DNA from: Monoplex corrugatus
Taxonomy: Eukaryota; Mollusca; Gastropoda; Littorinimorpha; Ranellidae
Assembly (NCBI GenBank): GCA_030674185.1
Contig: JAPXFY010000026.1
Location: forward strand, 54,980,972 to 55,044,971
DNA length: 64,000 nt
Direction of reading: 5' to 3'
The notes below the pieces were generated by a model. That model searched no databases and had not been told where the DNA came from. It saw only the letters and a program-made list of their open reading frames with translations. The position numbers and the translations under genes were made by a program. The stretch's first letter is position 1. Each line of letters starts with the position of its first letter. This document shows, one piece after another, positions 1-10,640 of the stretch.

Positions 1-459
1 GATAACGGATATCCGATCAGACAGTCTGAAATTCGATCCACTTGCACACTTCTGCTTGGTGGTCAAAAGATAAAGATTTTCCTTTCCTTCCAAGTCAATC
101 CATGCGCAGACCTGCGAGTGTATGTATATGCATTCACAATACCAAATATGCACTTTAAAGATGTTGTAAGTCCTGTCAGTGGCTGACTTATGGAAGCAAA
201 CAAACACCCAGTATACACTCCCACCAAAGATGCAGATGTGCAACAATACACTGGACAGTGGGTCAGCTGACCTAACTGTTGGAGTTCTCCAAGCTCCACT
301 AAACTGGTTATGTGCAATGCATGTTGAGTCCAGAAGAGTTTTGGAGAATAACGCCGTACAAGAACGATCCATAATTATAATATTCAATAGCACTTGTCAA
401 TATGTACAAACTGAAGAAGTCGTTAGCTGTAAACAGCAATATTCTTCTTTTTTTTTCAG
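1..459. other. No coding exon recognised; upstream intron or 5' region
   Basis: I see no convincing coding exon. A GTAAGT donor-like hexamer lies at 166-171, and a pyrimidine run ending in CAG at 457-459 forms the acceptor of the next exon. Any exon ending at 165 would, in the phase needed to join the exon at 460, meet a TAA stop a few codons upstream. It could therefore only be 5' UTR. Confidence 0.4.
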
Positions 460-704
460 GTGGTGGCATGTCAGGAATGTTCTCCAACCCCTGGCAAGCT
501 CTGATGTGAGTTGTTCTCTCTCTCTGTCTGTCTCTGTCTGTCTGTCTATCTGTCTGTCTGTCTGTCTGACTGTCTGTCTCTCTGTCTGTCTGTTTCTCTC
601 TCTCTATCTCTCTCTCTTTCTGTCTGTCTGTCTATCTCTGGCTCTCTTTCTCTCTCGCTCTGTCTGTCTCTCTTTCTCTTTCTCTCTTTCTTTCTTTCTT
701 TCTT

Positions 705-741
<37 letters not shown>

Positions 742-786
742 GACTCTGTCTGTCTCTCTCTCTCTGTCTCTCTCTGTCTCTCTCTG

Positions 787-861
<75 letters not shown>

Positions 862-927
862 TTCTTTCTTTTTTTCCATGTGTGTGTCTCTCTTTCTCTC
901 TTTCTCCGTTTGTCTGTCTGTCTGTCT

Positions 928-969
<42 letters not shown>

Positions 970-3236
970 GTTTTCTTTGACATAGCAACGCTTGTCTAGC
1001 TATCTATTTCTTCTTATATAATAATAATAATAATAATTACAATATTTATATAGCGCAAAATCTTGATAAAATCAAATCACTCTAGTCACTTCTTTGTTCT
1101 TGCTGTGTTTCCATCATCTAGCATCTGTCTGTTTGTTCGCTGTGTCACCTCTCAGCCATCTGTCTGTTTTGTTCTGTGCTGTGTCCCACCTCTCTAGCCA
1201 TCTGTCTGTTTTGTTCTGTGATGTGTTCCATCACTCTAGTCATCTGTCTGTTTTGTTCTGTGCATGTGTTCCATCACTCTAGCCATCTGTCTGTTTTGTT
1301 CTGTGCTGTGTTCCATCACTCTAGCCATCTGTCTGTTTTGTTCTGTGCTGTGTTCCACTCACTCTTCTAAGCCATCTGTCTGTTTTGTTCTGTGCTGTGT
1401 CCCACCTCTCTAGCCATCTGTCTGTTTTGTTCTGTGCTGTGTTCCACCTCTCTAGTCATCTGTCTGTTTTGTTCTGTGCTGTGTCCCACCTCTCTAGCCA
1501 TCTGTCTGTTTTGTTCTGTGTTGTGTTCCATCACTCTAGTCATCTGTCTGTTTTGTTCTGTGCTGTGTTCCATCACTCTAGTCATCTGTCTGATTTGTTC
1601 TGTGCTGTGTTCCATCACTCTAGTCATCTGTCTGTTTTGTTCTGTGCTGTGTTCCACCTCTCTAGCCATCTGTCTGTTTTGTTCTGTGCTGTGTCCCACC
1701 TCTCTAGCCATCTGTCTGTTTTGTTCTGTGCTGTGTTCCATCACTCTAGTCATCTGTCTGTTTTGTTCTGTGCTGTGTTCCATCACTCTAGTCATCTGTC
1801 TGTTTTGTTCTGTGCTGTGTCCCACCTCTCTAGCCATCTGTCTGTTTTGTTCTGTGCTGTGTTCCATCACTCTAGCCATCTGTCTGTTTTGTTCTGTGCT
1901 GTGTTCCATCACTCTAGCCATCTGTCTGTTTTGTTCTGTGCTGTGTCCCACCTCTCTAGCCATCTGTCTGTTTTGTTCTGTGCTGTGTTCCATCACTCTA
2001 GTCATCTGTCTGTTTTGTTCTGTGCTGTGTTCCATCACTCTAGTCATCTGTCTGTTTTGTTCTGTGCTGTGTTCCATCACTCTAGCCATCTGTCTGTTTT
2101 GTTCTGTGCTGTGTTCCATCACTCTAGCCATCTGTCTGTTTTGTTCTGTGCTGTGTCCCACCTCTCTAGCCATCTGTCTGTTTTGTTCTGTGATGTGTTC
2201 CATCACTCTAGGCATCTGTCTGTTTTGTTCTGTGCTGTGTCCCACCTCTCTAGCCATCTGTCTGTTTTGTTCTGTGCTGTGTCCCACCTCTCTAGCCATC
2301 TGTCTGTTTTGTTCTGTGCTGTGTTCCATCACTCTAGCCATCTGTCTGTTTTGTTCTGTGCTGTGTTCCATCACTCTAGTCATCTGTCTGTTTTGTTCTG
2401 TGCTGTGTTCCATCACTCTAGTCATCTGTCTGTTTTGTTCTGTGCTGTGTTCCATCACTCTAGTCATCTGTCTGTTTTGTTCTGTGCTGTGTTCCATCAC
2501 TCTAGTCATCTGTCTGTTTTGTTCTGTGCTGTGTTCCATCATTCTAGTCATCTGTCTGTTTTGTTCTGTGCTGTGTTCCATCACTCTAGCCATCTGTCTG
2601 TTTTGTTCTGTGCTGTGTTCCATCACTCTAGTCATCTGTCTGTTTTGTTCTGTGCTGTGTTCCATCACTCTAGCCATCTGTCTGTTTTGTTCTGTGCTGT
2701 GTCCCACCTCTCTAGCCATCTGTCTGCTTTGTTCTGTGCTGTGTTCCATCACTCTAGCCATCTGTCTGTTTTGTTCTGTGCTGTGTTCCATCAATCTAGG
2801 CATCTGTCTGTTTTGTTCTGTGCTGTGTCCCACCTCTCTAGCCATCTGTCTGTTTTGTTCTGTGCTGTGTTCCATCATCTAGCCATCTGTCTGTTCTGTT
2901 CTGTGCTGTGTTCCATCAATCTAGGCATCTGTCTGTTTTGTTCTGTGCTGTGTCCCACCTCTCTAGCCATCTGTCTGTTTTGTTCTGTGCTGTGTTCCAT
3001 CACTCTAGTCATCTGTCTGTTTTGTTCTGTGCTGTGTCCCACCTCTCTAGCCATCTGTCTGTTCTGTTCTGTGCTGTGTCCCACCTCTCTAGCCATCTGT
3101 CTATTTTTGTCTTGGCAGGTGGAGCCGGTTCCTCGACATGAACCCTCTCTTCGCCATGATGCTGGGAGGAATGGGCGGTGGCGGCGGCGGTTACTCCTCC
3201 ATGCTCATGCCATTCCTCTGGGCCAGAAACTGGTAA
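460..3236 (+). CDS. Two-exon 3' end of a Gly/Met/Trp-rich small protein gene
   Basis: Exon 460-505 is preceded by a T-rich tract plus CAG and followed by GTGAGT. Exon 3119-3236 is preceded by TTTTTGTCTTGGCAG and ends in TAA at 3234-3236. The split ATG codon joins across the splice and keeps the frame open, which random sequence would rarely do. The second exon encodes a Met/Gly-rich stretch with a run of six glycines and ends in ARNW. If the ATG at 468 is the start, the product is 51 residues; otherwise earlier exons lie outside the window. I do not recognise the family. The low-complexity Gly/Met/Trp composition resembles secreted structural or matrix proteins, but that is only inference. 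No signal peptide is visible in this part. Confidence 0.6.
511..1000. repeat. CT/CTGT/TA compound microsatellite in the intron
   Basis: About 490 bp of (CT)n, (CTGT)n and (CTTT)n with an embedded (TA)n block at about 801-860 interrupted by TGCA. Long open frames rich in S/L/C or E/R/D here are translations of the repeat. Confidence 0.97.
1016..1085 (-). mobile_element. 3' tail of an L2/CR1-type LINE
   Basis: On the minus strand a block containing GCGCTATATAAATATTG is followed by (TTA)n. The same block is the 3' end of the LINE at 62165-62967 on the plus strand, so this is a tail-only copy of that family lying in the host intron. Confidence 0.7.
1101..3113. repeat. 42-bp minisatellite, about 47 copies, filling the intron
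   Basis: The unit contains CATCTGTCTGTTTTGTTC and ends in one of two equal-length variants (TTCCATCACTCTAG or TCCCACCTCTCTAG). Because 42 is divisible by three, both strands stay open for 500-620 codons; these frames are not genes. The last unit runs directly into the splice acceptor at 3117-3118. Confidence 0.97.
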
Positions 3237-3425
3237 CCATGGCAACACGCTGACCAGTCGTCTCATGGGCCAGAGCGCGTGCACGTGCACGTGCAGTCGC
3301 GTGATAGGCTGGAATAGAGACTTCTGGATTGGACTGGGGATTGGACTCGATTCGCAAAGATACGAATATAAAACTTTTTTTTTTCTCTTTTTTTCCTCCT
3401 CTCTATCTCTCTCTGTCTCTGTCTT

Positions 3426-3490
<65 letters not shown>

Positions 3491-3698
3491 CGCTCTCTGT
3501 CTCTCTGTCTCTCTCTGATATTAAAATGGATTCACTCACCAGACTGTTTTGGTTTTAAATTTGTCTCCTTGTACTTCTTAAGCCTGTGTTTTCACCCTTT
3601 CTTTTGATGTTTAAATTTCGGTACATTGCGTGCTCTGATTGGTGTCAGTTCTCCACAGGTCCTCTCACCCACCTACCCCCCTCCTCTTCCCCGTATCT

Positions 3699-3729
<31 letters not shown>

Positions 3730-3851
3730 GAAGGATTTTGTTCTTTATTTCCCTGGCGACAGGCAGCTTCGTTGCTGTTCTTTGATCGTCTGTTTTCTTT
3801 TGTTCTCTTTCTTTCTTTGTTGATTGTTTTCTTTCTTCTCTCTCTCTCTCC

Positions 3852-3915
<64 letters not shown>

Positions 3916-4599
3916 TGTAGTGCAAAGCATACCGGTCGTTTCGCTTTTTTTTTTGCTTTTTTTGTGTGTGTGTGTGTGTGTGTGTGTCCAGCTGAGCTCG
4001 TTTTTCACTTAATCGTTCGTGACTTTATTTTTGCCTAGAACAGGTACAAGACCCTTGTCACTGGGAGTGAAATGGTTAAAATCAAGATGGTAGTGGTCAA
4101 TTTGTGTACTAATTTTCATAACTAAACAGGTTTGGGTCGATGGTCCTCTCGGCGATTTGCGTCACAGGATGGTCCGATGGAAGACTAAAGAAAGAGAAGA
4201 AGAAGAAGAAAAGAGCAAAGTAAAAACAAAACAAACAAAACGGTACAAACTTATATACTTGTTGATGCAGAGTATTCAGTGTGCATCATGTTTGTTATGA
4301 CACGGGTTGTGGTGATATTTCATTCAGTGCCCTTTGTTTGTTTCTTTCTTTGTTTTTTGTTGTTGTTGTGTTGTTGTTTTTTCTGTCTTTGTTATTTCTT
4401 TGTTTCCATTTTAGATGCATCTTCATTATCGTCATCATTATTAATTTTTTGTCTGTCTGCTCTTCTTCATCATTTTGTTTTGATTAATTTTATAGTCTAT
4501 TTTTTGGGGGGGGGGAAAGTTTCAATGTGCATTAGCAAATTAAATACACACATACACATACACTATCTCTCTCACACACTCGCACAAACACACACATAC

Positions 4600-4674
<75 letters not shown>

Positions 4675-4703
4675 TCGCACACACACATACATACATACAC
4701 ACA

Positions 4704-4771
<68 letters not shown>

Positions 4772-5100
4772 CGCAGTGTTACTTATTGTCTATTCAGTTT
4801 ATCAGTGCGAAACAAAGCGACCTCCCGTTGTATGTCCGTGCTAAGTTACATCATTATTTGTAGTAACAGATACATTCTCTGTCAACATATATACTAGTAG
4901 GTGTAGTTTTTGTTTCATGTAGGTGTAGTTTTTGTTTCATGTAATCCATTTCAGGTACTTGGCTTCATAGTATTCCTTCACTATTCATTGTTGTTCACCT
5001 TCTGTTCGTTCGTTCGTTCTGAGCTATATGAGTTCTCTGTATTCCATGTACATAGCTATGATCTTTTACAGCATATTGAATAAACTTTTTAAAAAATCTC
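3237..5100 (+). other. Candidate 3' UTR rich in simple repeats
   Basis: Sequence after the TAA of the Gly/Met-rich gene. It holds (CT)n at about 3396-3516, 3705-3730 and 3836-3912, (GT)n at 3964-3987 and long (CA)n at about 4591-4770. The first clear AATAAA is at 5079-5084. Direct repeats of TAGGTGTAGTTTTTGTTTCA sit near 4899 and 4920. No other gene is visible. Confidence 0.45.
5079..5084 (+). promoter_or_regulatory. Candidate polyadenylation signal AATAAA
   Basis: Canonical hexamer about 1.84 kb downstream of the TAA at 3234. It is the best poly(A) candidate for the first gene. Earlier cleavage at a variant signal cannot be excluded. Confidence 0.35.
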
Positions 5101-5269
5101 AAGCGTGTATGTTCCTCTGTATGTGTGTCCGTGCGAGCGTGCGTGTGTGCGTGTTTGTAGGTGTTTTATTTATTAGTGTGTGTGTGTATTTATTACGTGC
5201 TGATGTTCTGGTGGTGTATTTACGTGCATGGTTCATGAGTGTGTGTTATTTGATATCTCTACGTACGTG

Positions 5270-5335
5270 TAGATTCATATGCAGGGCTATGATCGCCAAC
5301 GCCATGTGGCAGAGCGCATGATTAGGATGATGACC
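5270..5335 (+). mobile_element. RTE-type LINE, extreme 3' end
   Basis: Encodes AMIANAMWQSA followed by a stop and GATGATGAC. The same C-terminal peptide and GAT-rich tail occur at 8917-9290 and 15390-15900 on the minus strand. The flanks on both sides are GT-rich simple sequence. Confidence 0.55.
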
Positions 5336-5635
5336 TACGTGTATGTGAGTGTGTGTATATGCGTTCGTGTGCACGTATGTGCAGTGTATGTATTTGTGCG
5401 CTTAATTGTGTGGGTGTAGGTTCCGTGTGTGTGTGTGAGAAGCATAGACACACTGATATGTGTGTGTGCTTTTTCAAGTTTTCTTTTATTTGATACACAT
5501 GCACCAAGACTATCTTTCGTTTGGCAAAATGGCGCTATACAATATCCCGCTGTTATTTTGAAGTGGAGCGAACGTATCACGGTCTGTAGCCAAGAATTAG
5601 TTGTGCAATGCAGTGAAAAGAGGGTAGGCGCTATT

Positions 5636-5885
5636 ACCATGAAGGGACAATGGAGATGGATTAGGTACATCATCCGAAAAGTGCAGGATAGCTTCACCCA
5701 GATTGCCCTTCACTGGACACCAGATAGAAGATTTAGGAGGAGAAGACCCAAGATCACCAGGCGACGAACAACAGAAGGAGACATCAAGGCCCTGAAACAC
5801 ACCAGTGGTTGCCTACGGAGGCTTGGCCAGTACAGACAGAAATGAAGGACCTTCGTCGCTGCCCTACACACCAAATCAACAAATA
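5636..5885 (+). mobile_element. LINE reverse transcriptase C-terminal fragment
   Basis: The frame encodes RWRWIRYIIRKVQDSFTQIA and then a basic RRRRPKITRRR stretch and GCLRRLGQYRQK. This is the C-terminal pattern of endonuclease/RT LINEs (GH-LR, GRPK-TWRR, W--L--LAQDR). One stop interrupts it near 5845, and an A-rich AAATAAATTTAAATAAA tail follows. Only the last ~80 codons are present. Confidence 0.65.
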
Positions 5886-5924
5886 AATTTAAATAAAAAG
5901 GATATTAGCCACAAAAAAACACAC

Positions 5925-6150
5925 AAAAAAACCACGAAAATAGAATCAGAACGCGTATTTAATACAACCAGACAAAACAGACGCAAAGTTTTGGCCAACT
6001 GGCCTTTGTCAAGCATAGACGTAAGATCACAAACGAATAAACATCAAAATTTAATACGAAAATTAGGAGAAAAAGACTAAACTAAAACTTCCCTGATCCT
6101 TCGTCCAGTGGAAGAAATGGACTCCGTGGAAAGGATATCACCTTAAAATA
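5925..6150 (-). mobile_element. Penelope-like element terminal fragment
   Basis: Shares with 33483-33755 and with the 3' UTR of the element at 58631-60025 the blocks GAACGCGTATTTAATACAA, CCAACTGGCCTTTGTCAAGC and AACTTCCCTG. No coding part remains. Confidence 0.6.
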
Positions 6151-6204
6151 TCAGCCAACTATACTTCATAAAGTTAACTCCTTTTATAAAAGTCTGTGTA
6201 AGAC

Positions 6205-6835
6205 AAGGGAGAAGAGTAGCAGAATGGTTCAGACGTTCGCCTGCCAATAACTAAACTCGAGGTTCCAGGGTTCGCTTCCCGTAGAGGCCTTGACTTTTCT
6301 CCTCAGTTTGACAGGAAAATCGAACTGAACGTCTAGTCCTTCGGAAGGGGACGAAAAACGAGTCGGACCCGTGTGCCTTCTGGCTGCGCACGCTTAAGAT
6401 CCCACAGCAGTTCAAAACAGTGAAGAGCAGGGCATTGCCCAGCTGCCTTGGTGAAAAACATTGGAGAGATAGGTTGATTTCCCAGGTCCCACCTCTTGAA
6501 GACCAATTAGCCTTCTTGCCTTTCTGAAGTCCTGGTAAAAAAAATGTGAATATGAATATGAATTTGAAGCGAGAGAAAGAGGATGGGCGCCGCCCTCGTG
6601 GTGCTGGCCCCGGGAAAAGTTGAGGTCTCTGCCACCTCACTCTCCTACCATCCCAGGGTTGTGGCACTATCTAGGTAGGACCTCAGGACCTGGCCAGCTC
6701 ATGGCTTTATGTGCAGGCTTAAGGCTTGTGCCATGATCATTCTGGATCTTCTCCACACATGGCACCTGTGACGTCAGTCATATGGAATTCGTTCCGAGCG
6801 CGGATACGTCATCTTGAAAAACTGAAATTGAAATA
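6205..6835 (+). mobile_element. tRNA-derived SINE
   Basis: A tRNA-like head has an A-box-like TAGCAGAATGGTTCAGACG and a B-box-like GGGTTCGCTTCCCG. A non-tRNA body follows up to about 6560, where an AT-rich (TGAATA)-like tail is seen. From 6560 to 6835 the sequence is a possible second unit ending in CTGAAATTGAAATACAAATG. Confidence 0.55.
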
Positions 6836-6838
6836 CAA

Positions 6839-7620
6839 ATGTATAAAAAAAAAGACACACTGACAATAGTGAAACAGAAACAGTATCAGAACATTACTCA
6901 AGACATCAAATCAACAAAAACGAATGTTGGACGAAGTATAAAAATGAATGAAACATGTGTCGCATTGAAAACAGTTACAGGTACAGACGGATTTAATGCA
7001 GATTATTTCTCATTGTTTTGGAAGAATGTGGGACACTTTGTAATGAATACATCGAGTGAGGCGTAAAACAAGAGAACTTTCTACAACCCAGAGGTGGGTG
7101 CCGACGTAAAACCTGAACCAAATCAATCAACCTACAACCCAGAAAGAATGTTTGAGCACTTGCATTTTCAGAGGCTACAAACCCAAAGACTATATAAAGA
7201 ACCGGCGTTCTGTTTCATTCTTTAACGTCGTGCATAAAATAGGCTCAGCATGCATTTCAAACAGATACATAGGAGGGAATATCAGACTGATACAATGTTT
7301 GGTATAGTACTTAGATCTAAATAATGTACAGATCTAAACAGATCACCAGGTTTGTAACACTGTATTGATTTCAGAAAAGCTTTTGATCTACTTGTTCGGG
7401 GGGGCGGGGGGGGGGGGGTTATGGTCAAAGGTATGGCTTCGAAATTAGTAGTGTCTGTCGTTGGATTGAAATTTTACAATGGAAACATAAAATCATCTGT
7501 AATATATAAACGGTCAGACCACAGAATGGTTTAGTGTAGAAAGGGGATGTCAGCAAGGAGATCCAATCTCGCCCAACCTTTTTGTTCTTTGTGCACAAAT
7601 TCTAACCATAACGATAAGAA
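6839..7620 (+). mobile_element. Decayed L1/Tx1-like LINE reverse transcriptase
   Basis: The frames encode GTDGFNADYFSLFWKNVGHF and, further on, a disrupted DFRKAFD motif and then RGCQQGDPISPNLFVLCAQI. These match motifs 1-4 of L1/Tx1-group reverse transcriptases. Multiple stops and a G-run at about 7398-7419 break it. The catalytic FADD box is not visible. Confidence 0.7.
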
Positions 7621-7629
7621 ATCCAGGTT

Positions 7630-7960
7630 TATCCAGGTTGCGAACTAGTTGGCAGAGCCATGGACTCAAAATCTGATAGCTTGAGTTCAGTCCCAGCCCG
7701 CAGCATTAAAAACTGGCCTGTTCACTGCTCATTTTAAAGTTTCCAGCATTCTGGTGGGTCAGCTTAGTGTGTCATAGGTCCATCTTCCCCCTTCCCCATT
7801 TCAAGACCTTGCCACTGCATAGGTTTTGCACAAACTTAGGAAGTCTGTCAGATAATCCCTGGCAGATTTGGGTAGAGGGCATATGGAGCTCTCCGAGTGC
7901 AGTGAAACCTTCTTGAACAAATTCCAAACTCCAAACTCCAGGTTCATCCTGTAGAACATA
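7630..7960 (+). mobile_element. Probable tRNA-derived SINE
   Basis: A-box-like TAGTTGGCAGAGCCATGGAC and B-box-like GAGTTCAGTCCC spaced as in a tRNA promoter, followed by a ~250-bp unrelated body ending in CCAAACTCC repeats. Confidence 0.4.
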
Positions 7961-8199
7961 AAATTTCCCCGTTTGTTAATGATATCTAGTTAATAGATAT
8001 AGGATGTTAAAGCTCTTTCGAAAGACCTGTGTATACTGGATACGTACAAAACATTCTCAGGCCTATTCAAAAAAAGGGGAAAAAAAAACTCTGGTGTGCT
8101 GACTAGTCAACCTCCTGTCAGCAGGTCCAATCTAGACTAGGTAATCTAAAAAAAATCGGCTGTTTTTAATCTTCCATTTTTGTCCATGGTCCTTTAGCC
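7960..8199. other. No feature recognised
   Basis: AT-rich sequence with short A-runs. No open frame or repeat family is recognised. Confidence 0.5.
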
Positions 8200-8850
8200 A
8201 CTAATCTCCTGTAATCTTTTCAGTCAGCCTATCGTAAAGCTCATAGTACAGAAATTGCTTTGTCTGACCTTCTGCAGTCTTCCAATAATGGAGAAATATC
8301 CATTCTATCACAATTGGATCTTTCAGCAGTACTAACTATAACATTATGATCTCTACATTGTCACCTACATTTCGTTGCACTGAAATTGTTCTTGTGTACT
8401 TCAAATCTATCTTTCTTTTCTGTTGTCACCAGTGATATTAAGTCAACTCGATCTTTGTTGAAACACGGTGTACCACAGAGTTCTGTTTTGGGCCCTGTTC
8501 TATTCAGTATGTCTTACAAGCAACGGTCTCTGTTGTCAACTAGTCAGGAGCATTCTGCCATTTCTCTGGTGAAGACTTTATGCTTTCGTTAGAGACACCT
8601 CAAGCACAGTCAATGAAATCAAAAACACAATTTCTCTCTGCTAATGCCACAAACCGGCAGTGTGTAACTTTCATTCTGTATGGACCAGACCACTGTAACT
8701 CGTTCATGGCAGAGATTTCTGACGACAAGCTACCCAAACAAACGACTTAAAACAGAGCAGCTTGACTGTGTGCAACAAACGAAGTGCAAAAGCACTCTTG
8801 TGAAGATGGCATTGGCTTCCAGTCAAAGTACGAATTAAGCATAAAACGAC
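8200..8850 (+). mobile_element. Decayed L2/CR1-like LINE reverse transcriptase
   Basis: Fragments read SAYRKAHSTEIALSDLL, then LSQLDLSAV, HGVPQSSVLGPVLFS and a degenerate DHCNSF. This is the order of motifs in L2/CR1-group RTs (SAYR-HSTE-AL, LDLSAAFD, GVPQGSVLGP, DYCNSLL). Stops and deletions are frequent and the FADD box is gone. Confidence 0.65.
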
Positions 8851-8854
8851 TATC

Positions 8855-8918
8855 ACCGTGGAGCAGTGGTTAACGCAATGGACTGCCGTCTGGAAGGTTG
8901 TGGGTTCGAATCCCCATC
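8855..8918 (+). repeat. tRNA-like (SINE head) sequence
   Basis: GTGGAGCAGTGGTTAACGC (A box) and GGTTGTGGGTTCGAATCCC (B box) are correctly spaced for a tRNA-derived promoter. The 3' side passes directly into the (ATC)n tail of a minus-strand RTE LINE, so a complete tRNA gene is not supported. Confidence 0.45.
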
Positions 8919-9290
8919 ATCATCGTCATCATCATCATCAGGTGCCTTGCCGCATGGCGTTGGCGATTATGGACTTCCATCTGTCTCTATCACTTGTTGC
9001 CTCAAGCATCTCTTCCACCCTCTTTGTCCCCACCCACTCTGCAAGTCCGTCTAGTATCTTCTCCCTGGGTCTACCCGGTGCTCTCTTTCCCTCCAGCTTT
9101 CCCGTTGTGACCAGGTGCTCCAATTCCCTTTCCTCACAAAATGGCTATAAATGTTGCCTGTCTTTTCCTAATCTTCCTTATGAATGATCTACTTGTGTCT
9201 GCCTATATCAAGACTGTCTCGTTTGTTTTCTTTGCTGTCCATGAAACTCTCAACATTCATTCTTCTTAGAAACCACAGAACCCTGTCCCT
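8917..9290 (-). mobile_element. RTE-type LINE 3' end with (GAT)n tail
   Basis: The minus strand encodes VLWFLRRMNVESF, then LEHLVTTGKLEGKRAPGRPR and RWKSIIANAMRQGT, a stop and (GATGAT)n. This is the C-terminal tail and short tandem-repeat terminus of RTE-group elements. The upstream RT is missing and replaced by the CR1-like ORF1 sequence. Confidence 0.75.
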
Positions 9291-10165
9291 CACTGGTACT
9301 ATTGTGCTAAGAACAATTTTAATCTTAGGATATTTGGTCACAATCTCGCCCACGGCATTTGTCAATTTTTTACAAATTAATTGGGGGTCGTTGGCCTTCA
9401 AATCAGACAGTCCACAATGTAGAACACAACATTCAAATTGATTGGTAGACGATTCTTTGAGGGACTGAGAAATTTTGTCCACAGAAAGTTTTCTTTGTTT
9501 CAACAGTGAAACGGGTTTTCTTTTTCTTTTTGTGTAGATTTCGATTTGACGCGAGAGGCAGCTGTTCCGTCACTGTGCTTTTTGGATGGCTTTTTCGTCA
9601 GAGGCTTGACGTCATTTTCGTGGCGCGTGATTTTAGTCCCCATTTCATTAGGCCTAGGTGTTTTTGGACCTAGTTTTTTTTATTTTGATGCCATTGGGAT
9701 TGTTTTGGGTGTTAGGGTGACTGATGTTGTTGTCACCCGTTTCGCTACCTTCGCATAGGAGATGGGCAGCGGTGAAGGACCTGTCTGTGTGGCTGGAATC
9801 TGTCTGCGTCCCAACCGACACGCAGACCTGCCGCATCCTTCCGCTTAAAAGTGTCCCACTGCCCATCTCTTGTACACGGTTTGCTACGAATTTTTCAAAA
9901 GAGAGAATCCTATCGGACAGCGCGAGCACTAACGATTTCAATTCACTGATGGAGTCGCTGCGGAGATCTGTCCCTGGGCCGTTATCGGTTCTCTTTGCTT
10001 CTGGCAAAGCGGTGACAGCCTTCGCAGCGTTGTTGGTTTTCTTGCATCCATCAGTGGTGTTGCCGATGAAATCGTCAGAAGAGGCAGACGACTGTTGTAG
10101 ACCAACAGATGCCGACCGAGACGTCTCGTTTTCGTCATGATTGTGTTGTGTCGTGTTTGCACTCA
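9284..10165 (-). pseudogene. CR1-like LINE ORF1 remnant with SGNH-hydrolase-like segment
   Basis: On the minus strand the segment at about 9503-9284 reads LHCGLSDLKANDPQLICKKL and then KIKIVLSTIVPVRD. It resembles the block with HxGxND and IVLSTxxPRxD found in the esterase-like ORF1 of CR1-group LINEs. Upstream, 10007-9654 encodes a polar segment with ISELKSLVLALSDRILSFEK (possible coiled coil). The frame is broken in between. GTND has decayed to GLSD. No RT of this copy is attached. Confidence 0.5.
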
Positions 10166-10199
10166 GCAGACAAAAATTTTAGATGGTAACTATCGCCAT

Positions 10200-10452
10200 G
10201 TTGATGACGTGTGTGTGTGTGTGTGTGTGTGCGTGTGTGTGGTTTTGCCCTGTCTTTGAATTTCATCACTGTAACAATGTTTTAGAAAACAGTAATAATT
10301 GTTGTCTCTTCATGTCTTGTTTTACCATGCTTTAAATTCTTCAAAAACACATGATCTGCTTCATCTTTTCTCAGAAATATGAAAATAAAATATGAAACAT
10401 GACAGACGTAATGACATGTAAGGAAACAGTCTTGGGCTGTTAAAACGTGTGT

Positions 10453-10498
<46 letters not shown>

Positions 10499-10640
10499 GT
10501 GTATGTGTGTTTATGTGTATGTGTGTATATGTATGTGAGTTTGTGTATGTATGTGTGTGTGTGTGTTAGTGTATGTGTGTTAATGTGTATGTGTGTGCGT
10601 GTGTATGTGGGTGTGTGTATGTGGGGAGGGGGGTAGCGCA
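10200..10640. repeat. GT microsatellites around unassigned sequence
   Basis: (GT)n lies at about 10209-10242 and a longer GT/ATGT-type tract at about 10446-10625. The 200 bp between them has no recognisable feature. Confidence 0.9.

Noticed and set aside
1367..3253. Very long open frames (up to 622 codons) on both strands
   Set aside because: They are translations of a 42-bp tandem repeat whose unit length is a multiple of three.
8855..8918. tRNA gene
   Set aside because: A and B boxes are good, but no acceptor-stem partner is visible before the (ATC)n tail of the neighbouring LINE.
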